Below, piece after piece: positions 22,639 through 24,993 of a stretch of 24,993 nucleotides of DNA; positions within the stretch are counted from its first letter, which is position 1; each line of letters starts with the position of its first letter. The position numbers and the translations under genes were made by a program. The DNA comes from Micavibrio_B sp048498395 (GTDB lineage Bacteria; Pseudomonadota; Alphaproteobacteria; Micavibrionales; Micavibrionaceae): the NCBI GenBank assembly GCA_048498395.1, contig JBEHYB010000027.1, forward strand, positions 1 through 24,993, given 5' to 3'. Under the pieces are notes generated by a model. The model had not been told where the DNA came from. It saw nothing but the letters and a program-made list of their open reading frames with translations, and searched no databases.

Positions 22639-22664
22639 TTCATCATTCCTTAAATTATGATGAA
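22639..22664. promoter_or_regulatory. Dyad TTCATCAT-N10-ATGATGAA in the clpX leader
   Basis: Perfect 8-bp inverted repeat separated by 10 nt, about 20 nt downstream of the predicted clpX -10. It is not the CIRCE element (TTAGCACTC-N9-GAGTGCTAA). It could be an operator or an RNA hairpin. The role is unknown. Confidence 0.45.
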
Positions 22665-22756
22665 TAAGGTAGGTAAAAGAAGGGCTTGCGTCCGCCCTCG
22701 CCACTTGGCAAAGTGGTGTTAAGTTATAAGTACTTTAGGATAAAGAAAGTTAGCGT

Positions 22757-24058
22757 ATGTCCAAAACAGGTTCTGAATCAAAGAACACCCTCTACTGCTC
22801 CTTCTGCGGCAAAAGCCAGCACGAAGTAAGAAAGCTGATCGCGGGTCCAAACGTCTTCATCTGCAATGAATGCGTTGAGCTTTGCATGGACATCATCCGT
22901 GAAGAAGACAAGAGCCAGCTCGTCCGCACAGGCTCCGAAGGAATCCCGACACCAAACGAAATCAAAACCGTTCTCGATGATTACATCATCGGACAGGACC
23001 GCGCGAAACGCGTTCTCTCCGTCGCGGTTCACAACCACTACAAACGCCTCGAAATCGGCCAGAAAGGCGCGGATGTCGAAATCAACAAATCGAACATCCT
23101 GCTCGTCGGCCCTACAGGTTCGGGTAAAACGCTTCTCGCGCAAACCCTCGCCCGCATTCTCGACGTGCCGTTCACAATGGCTGATGCAACGACATTGACC
23201 GAAGCCGGTTATGTCGGTGAAGACGTTGAGAACATCGTTCTGAAACTTCTGCAGAACTGTGATTACAACGTCGAACGCGCCCAGCGCGGTATCGTCTATA
23301 TCGACGAGATCGATAAAATCTCTCGCAAGTCCGACAACCCGTCCATAACACGCGATGTCTCTGGCGAGGGCGTTCAACAGGCACTGTTGAAATTGATGGA
23401 AGGCACAATCGCTTCCGTTCCACCGCAAGGCGGCCGCAAGCATCCACAACAAGAGTTTTTGCAGGTCGATACAACCAACATCCTCTTTATCTGCGGCGGC
23501 GCTTTCGCCGGTATCGACAAGATCATCGGCATGCGCTCCAAGGGCGGCACGGCGATCGGTTTTGGTGCCGAGATCAAGCCAACCGAAGAACAGGGTGTCG
23601 GCACGATGATGCGCCTGCTTGAGACGGAAGATCTTCTGAAATTCGGCCTTATCCCTGAATTCGTCGGCCGTCTGCCGGTTGTAGCAACTCTCGACGATCT
23701 CGATGAAGCGGCTCTCATCTCTATTCTCACAGAACCGAAAAACGCGCTCGTCAAACAATATGGCCGCCTCTTCGAAATGGAGAACACGAAACTCACCTTC
23801 ACGCCTGACGCGCTGACTGAAATTGCGAAAAAAGCTATCGTTCGCAAGACAGGTGCCCGTGGGCTTCGCTCCATCATGGAAATCATGCTGCTCGACACGA
23901 TGTACGAACTGCCTGATCTCGAGGATGTCGAAGAAGTCGTGATCAACGAAGACACCGTGAAGAACGGCGCAAAACCTGTCTATGTCCATTCTGACAAGAA
24001 AAAGGCCAAAAAAGCCAAGGACACCGACAAGGACAAAGAAGCGGTCACCGCCAGCTAA
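22757..24058 (+). CDS. clpX: ATP-dependent Clp protease ATP-binding subunit ClpX
   Basis: ClpX is the hexameric AAA+ unfoldase that feeds substrates to ClpP. The 433-aa protein has the N-terminal zinc-binding domain (Cys14, Cys17, Cys36, Cys39), Walker A GPTGSGKT (118-125), the pore-1 loop GYVGED (151-156), Walker B IVYIDEID (179-186), the ClpP-docking IGFGAEI loop, sensor-2 GARGLRSIMEI and a Lys-rich tail. The Shine-Dalgarno region is AAGAAAG with 7-nt spacing. clpP is not upstream here; a SufE-like gene is divergent instead, so clpX is transcribed on its own from the promoter at 22591-22619. Two further small hairpins lie in the leader. Confidence 0.97.
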   Translation: MSKTGSESKNTLYCSFCGKSQHEVRKLIAGPNVFICNECVELCMDIIREEDKSQLVRTGSEGIPTPNEIKTVLDDYIIGQDRAKRVLSVAVHNHYKRLEIGQKGADVEINKSNILLVGPTGSGKTLLAQTLARILDVPFTMADATTLTEAGYVGEDVENIVLKLLQNCDYNVERAQRGIVYIDEIDKISRKSDNPSITRDVSGEGVQQALLKLMEGTIASVPPQGGRKHPQQEFLQVDTTNILFICGGAFAGIDKIIGMRSKGGTAIGFGAEIKPTEEQGVGTMMRLLETEDLLKFGLIPEFVGRLPVVATLDDLDEAALISILTEPKNALVKQYGRLFEMENTKLTFTPDALTEIAKKAIVRKTGARGLRSIMEIMLLDTMYELPDLEDVEEVVINEDTVKNGAKPVYVHSDKKKAKKAKDTDKDKEAVTAS

Positions 24059-24071
24059 TCCTCCCTTCGCT

Positions 24072-24101
24072 GCTTTCCCCGCGAAAGCGGGGATCCAAAG
24101 C
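24072..24101. repeat. Palindromic repeat downstream of clpX
   Basis: The hairpin is TCCCCGC (24076-24082), loop GAAA, GCGGGGA (24087-24093). The outer ends GCTTT and AAAGC also pair. It matches the unit found inside the coding sequence at 20827-20894. The separate terminator follows at 24112-24139, so this repeat is not needed for termination. Confidence 0.85.
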
Positions 24102-24111
24102 CAGCAATTCG

Positions 24112-24139
24112 AAAAACCCCGGGATTTCCGGGGTTTTTT
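24112..24139 (+). terminator. Rho-independent terminator of clpX
   Basis: AAAAACCCCGG (24112-24122) pairs with CCGGGGTTTTT (24128-24138) around a 5-nt loop, followed by another T. This is a complete intrinsic terminator. Confidence 0.9.
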
Positions 24140-24157
24140 AGTGGCTGGAATAAAAGC

Positions 24158-24186
24158 TTGACGCAATATGTAAATTATATTATACC
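24158..24186 (+). promoter_or_regulatory. Promoter of the small secreted protein gene
   Basis: TTGACG (24158-24163), 17 nt, TATACC (24181-24186), about 34 nt before the start codon. The sequence upstream of the gene is strongly AT-rich. Confidence 0.6.
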
Positions 24187-24219
24187 TTCCCCACCAACAT
24201 TTCAGAGGGGATATAAACA

Positions 24220-24678
24220 ATGAAATCATTAACCGCCATCATACCTGCCGTGGCTCTGGCCATGACCCAGGCCGCCGCCGCCCAAAGCGTTGAAAGCTCT
24301 GCCGTTACCTTTAACAGCGCATCAACAGCGCCGGTAACACCAGATATCAGCAGCCTCTGCCAGGACACGATCGTTGGAATCCCGGCACAACTCGGCGAGA
24401 ACGAACTTCCGAAGGTCGTTGCAATGTCGCGCACCAATCTCACCTGCCTGCATGGACTTCAAAAGGCCATCATGGATGCTTGCGCCAAGCCATACGCGCA
24501 AATGACGGATGACGTTAAAAACTTTTACAAGGATCCTTCCGTCGATCCTGCCGATTGCTTTGAGCACGTCGCCCAGTCTGAATACAAAGTCAGCTACCAA
24601 TCACAATATGCGAATGAAACACACGTATTCCCGATTAACTGGCGCCTCCAGCTCGGCATTCCAAAGATCCAGCCATAA
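24220..24678 (+). CDS. Small secreted/periplasmic protein, 152 aa, unknown function
   Basis: A Sec signal peptide of about 21 residues (MKSLTAIIPAVALAMTQAAAA, cleavage before Gln) is followed by a mature domain with four cysteines (Cys47, Cys76, Cys88, Cys113), which could form two disulfide bonds in the periplasm. GAGGGG at 24205-24210 is 9 nt before ATG. The mature part has no recognised motif. The gene has its own promoter and terminator and is monocistronic. High expression is possible given these signals, but this is inference. Confidence 0.8.
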   Translation: MKSLTAIIPAVALAMTQAAAAQSVESSAVTFNSASTAPVTPDISSLCQDTIVGIPAQLGENELPKVVAMSRTNLTCLHGLQKAIMDACAKPYAQMTDDVKNFYKDPSVDPADCFEHVAQSEYKVSYQSQYANETHVFPINWRLQLGIPKIQP

Positions 24679-24684
24679 GCACAC

Positions 24685-24713
24685 AAAAAACCCGCCTGAC
24701 CGGCAGGTTTTTT
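24685..24713 (+). terminator. Rho-independent terminator of the small secreted protein gene
   Basis: AAAAAACC then GCC pairs with GGC then GGTTTTTT, with one internal C-A mismatch, around a 5-nt loop. It begins 7 nt after the stop codon. The 139-nt gap 24714-24852 that follows holds no gene I can support. Confidence 0.85.
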
Positions 24714-24852
24714 ATTGGCCTCAAATATTAGATTATTATGGTATACGGAGGGCTTTCCAGCCTCGCCGCTCTGTATTATCTTTTAAGAAATATTTTCTGT
24801 GTATCCTGAATTGTAGCTTTTTCATCCCCATTCATACGTAACAGGAATTTTC

Positions 24853-24993
24853 ATGTCCCAAGCTGTCAAAATTATGCCAGAAGCCAATAAACGCTACCGA
24901 CTGATTACGCGCAGCGATATGGATGGCCTCGTCTGTGGCATTCTTCTGAAAGAGCTGGACCTGATCGACGATATTATGTTCGCCCACCCGATG
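24853..24993 (+). CDS. DHH-family phosphoesterase, N-terminal 47 codons (runs off the window)
   Basis: ATG 24853 has AGGAA 5 nt upstream, and the frame is open to the window end. After a short leader the sequence reads YRLITRSDMDGLVCGILLKELDLIDDIMFAHPM. The RSDMDGL segment is the first DHH-type metal-binding motif (Asp-x-Asp-Gly), as in exopolyphosphatase-like or RecJ-like phosphoesterases, and VCGILLKEL is typical of the helix that follows. Only the N-terminus is visible, so the substrate class (nanoRNA, cyclic dinucleotide or polyphosphate) cannot be decided. Confidence 0.75.
   Translation, partial: MSQAVKIMPEANKRYRLITRSDMDGLVCGILLKELDLIDDIMFAHPM

Noticed and set aside
22778..24229. 483-codon open frame on the minus strand opposite clpX
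   Set aside because: It lies antisense to a certain clpX gene. Its translation has no recognisable domain, and such long antisense frames arise from codon bias in conserved genes.
24509..24841. 110-codon frame overlapping the secreted protein gene and the following gap
   Set aside because: It starts inside a well-supported gene in another frame, runs through the terminator hairpin, and has no ribosome-binding site.

Overview
This window reads as chromosomal core-genome DNA of a Gram-negative alphaproteobacterium. Coding sequence counted by hand is about 57% GC. The grouping bolA / J-domain protein / cobS / cobT, the ribbon-helix-helix regulator, and SecA with its C-terminal zinc motif all fit Alphaproteobacteria. 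A Rhodospirillales- or Micavibrionales-like lineage is plausible, but that is inference and not proven by the sequence.

Layout. 1-4263: the 3' end of secA, a convergent NeuD/PglD-type acetyltransferase, an alpha/beta hydrolase, and a cytoplasmic Sel1-repeat protein. 4264-7219 (minus strand): a tightly overlapping operon aroK-aroB-CNNM/CBS transporter-like protein, coupled through ATGA overlaps. 7318-10285 (plus): a 44-aa membrane peptide, a 612-aa exported protein of unknown function and a XerC/D recombinase, separated by 2-nt gaps. 10469-11416: accA. 11430-12306 (minus): an RHH regulator and a BolA-family gene. 12328-17331 (plus): a J-domain protein, an unknown 309-aa protein, cobS, a low-GC GIY-YIG nuclease gene between repeats, and cobT. 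17426-19372 (minus): an SGNH-type membrane O-acyltransferase. 19508-21477: hisS overlapping a small exported protein. 21567-24058: an unknown protein, a SufE-like gene on the minus strand, and clpX. 24220 to the end: a small secreted cysteine-containing protein and the first 47 codons of a DHH-family phosphoesterase.

The most interesting structure is a system of short palindromic repeats. Two identical 31-nt copies flank the GIY-YIG nuclease gene that splits cobS from cobT, and a third, inverted copy abuts the cobT start. The nuclease gene is about 40% GC against about 57% around it. Related hairpin elements with the same GTCAT ends lie at 10369-10437 and 17344-17415, and their stems differ by compensatory changes. 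A second repeat subfamily lies after clpX, and another copy lies inside a coding sequence, where it encodes an unusually long signal-peptide N-region. A nuclease-repeat partnership, analogous to REP elements and their RAYT transposases, is a reasonable hypothesis. It rests on the local arrangement only.

There are no recognisable tRNA or rRNA genes, CRISPR arrays, or classical insertion sequences in the window.
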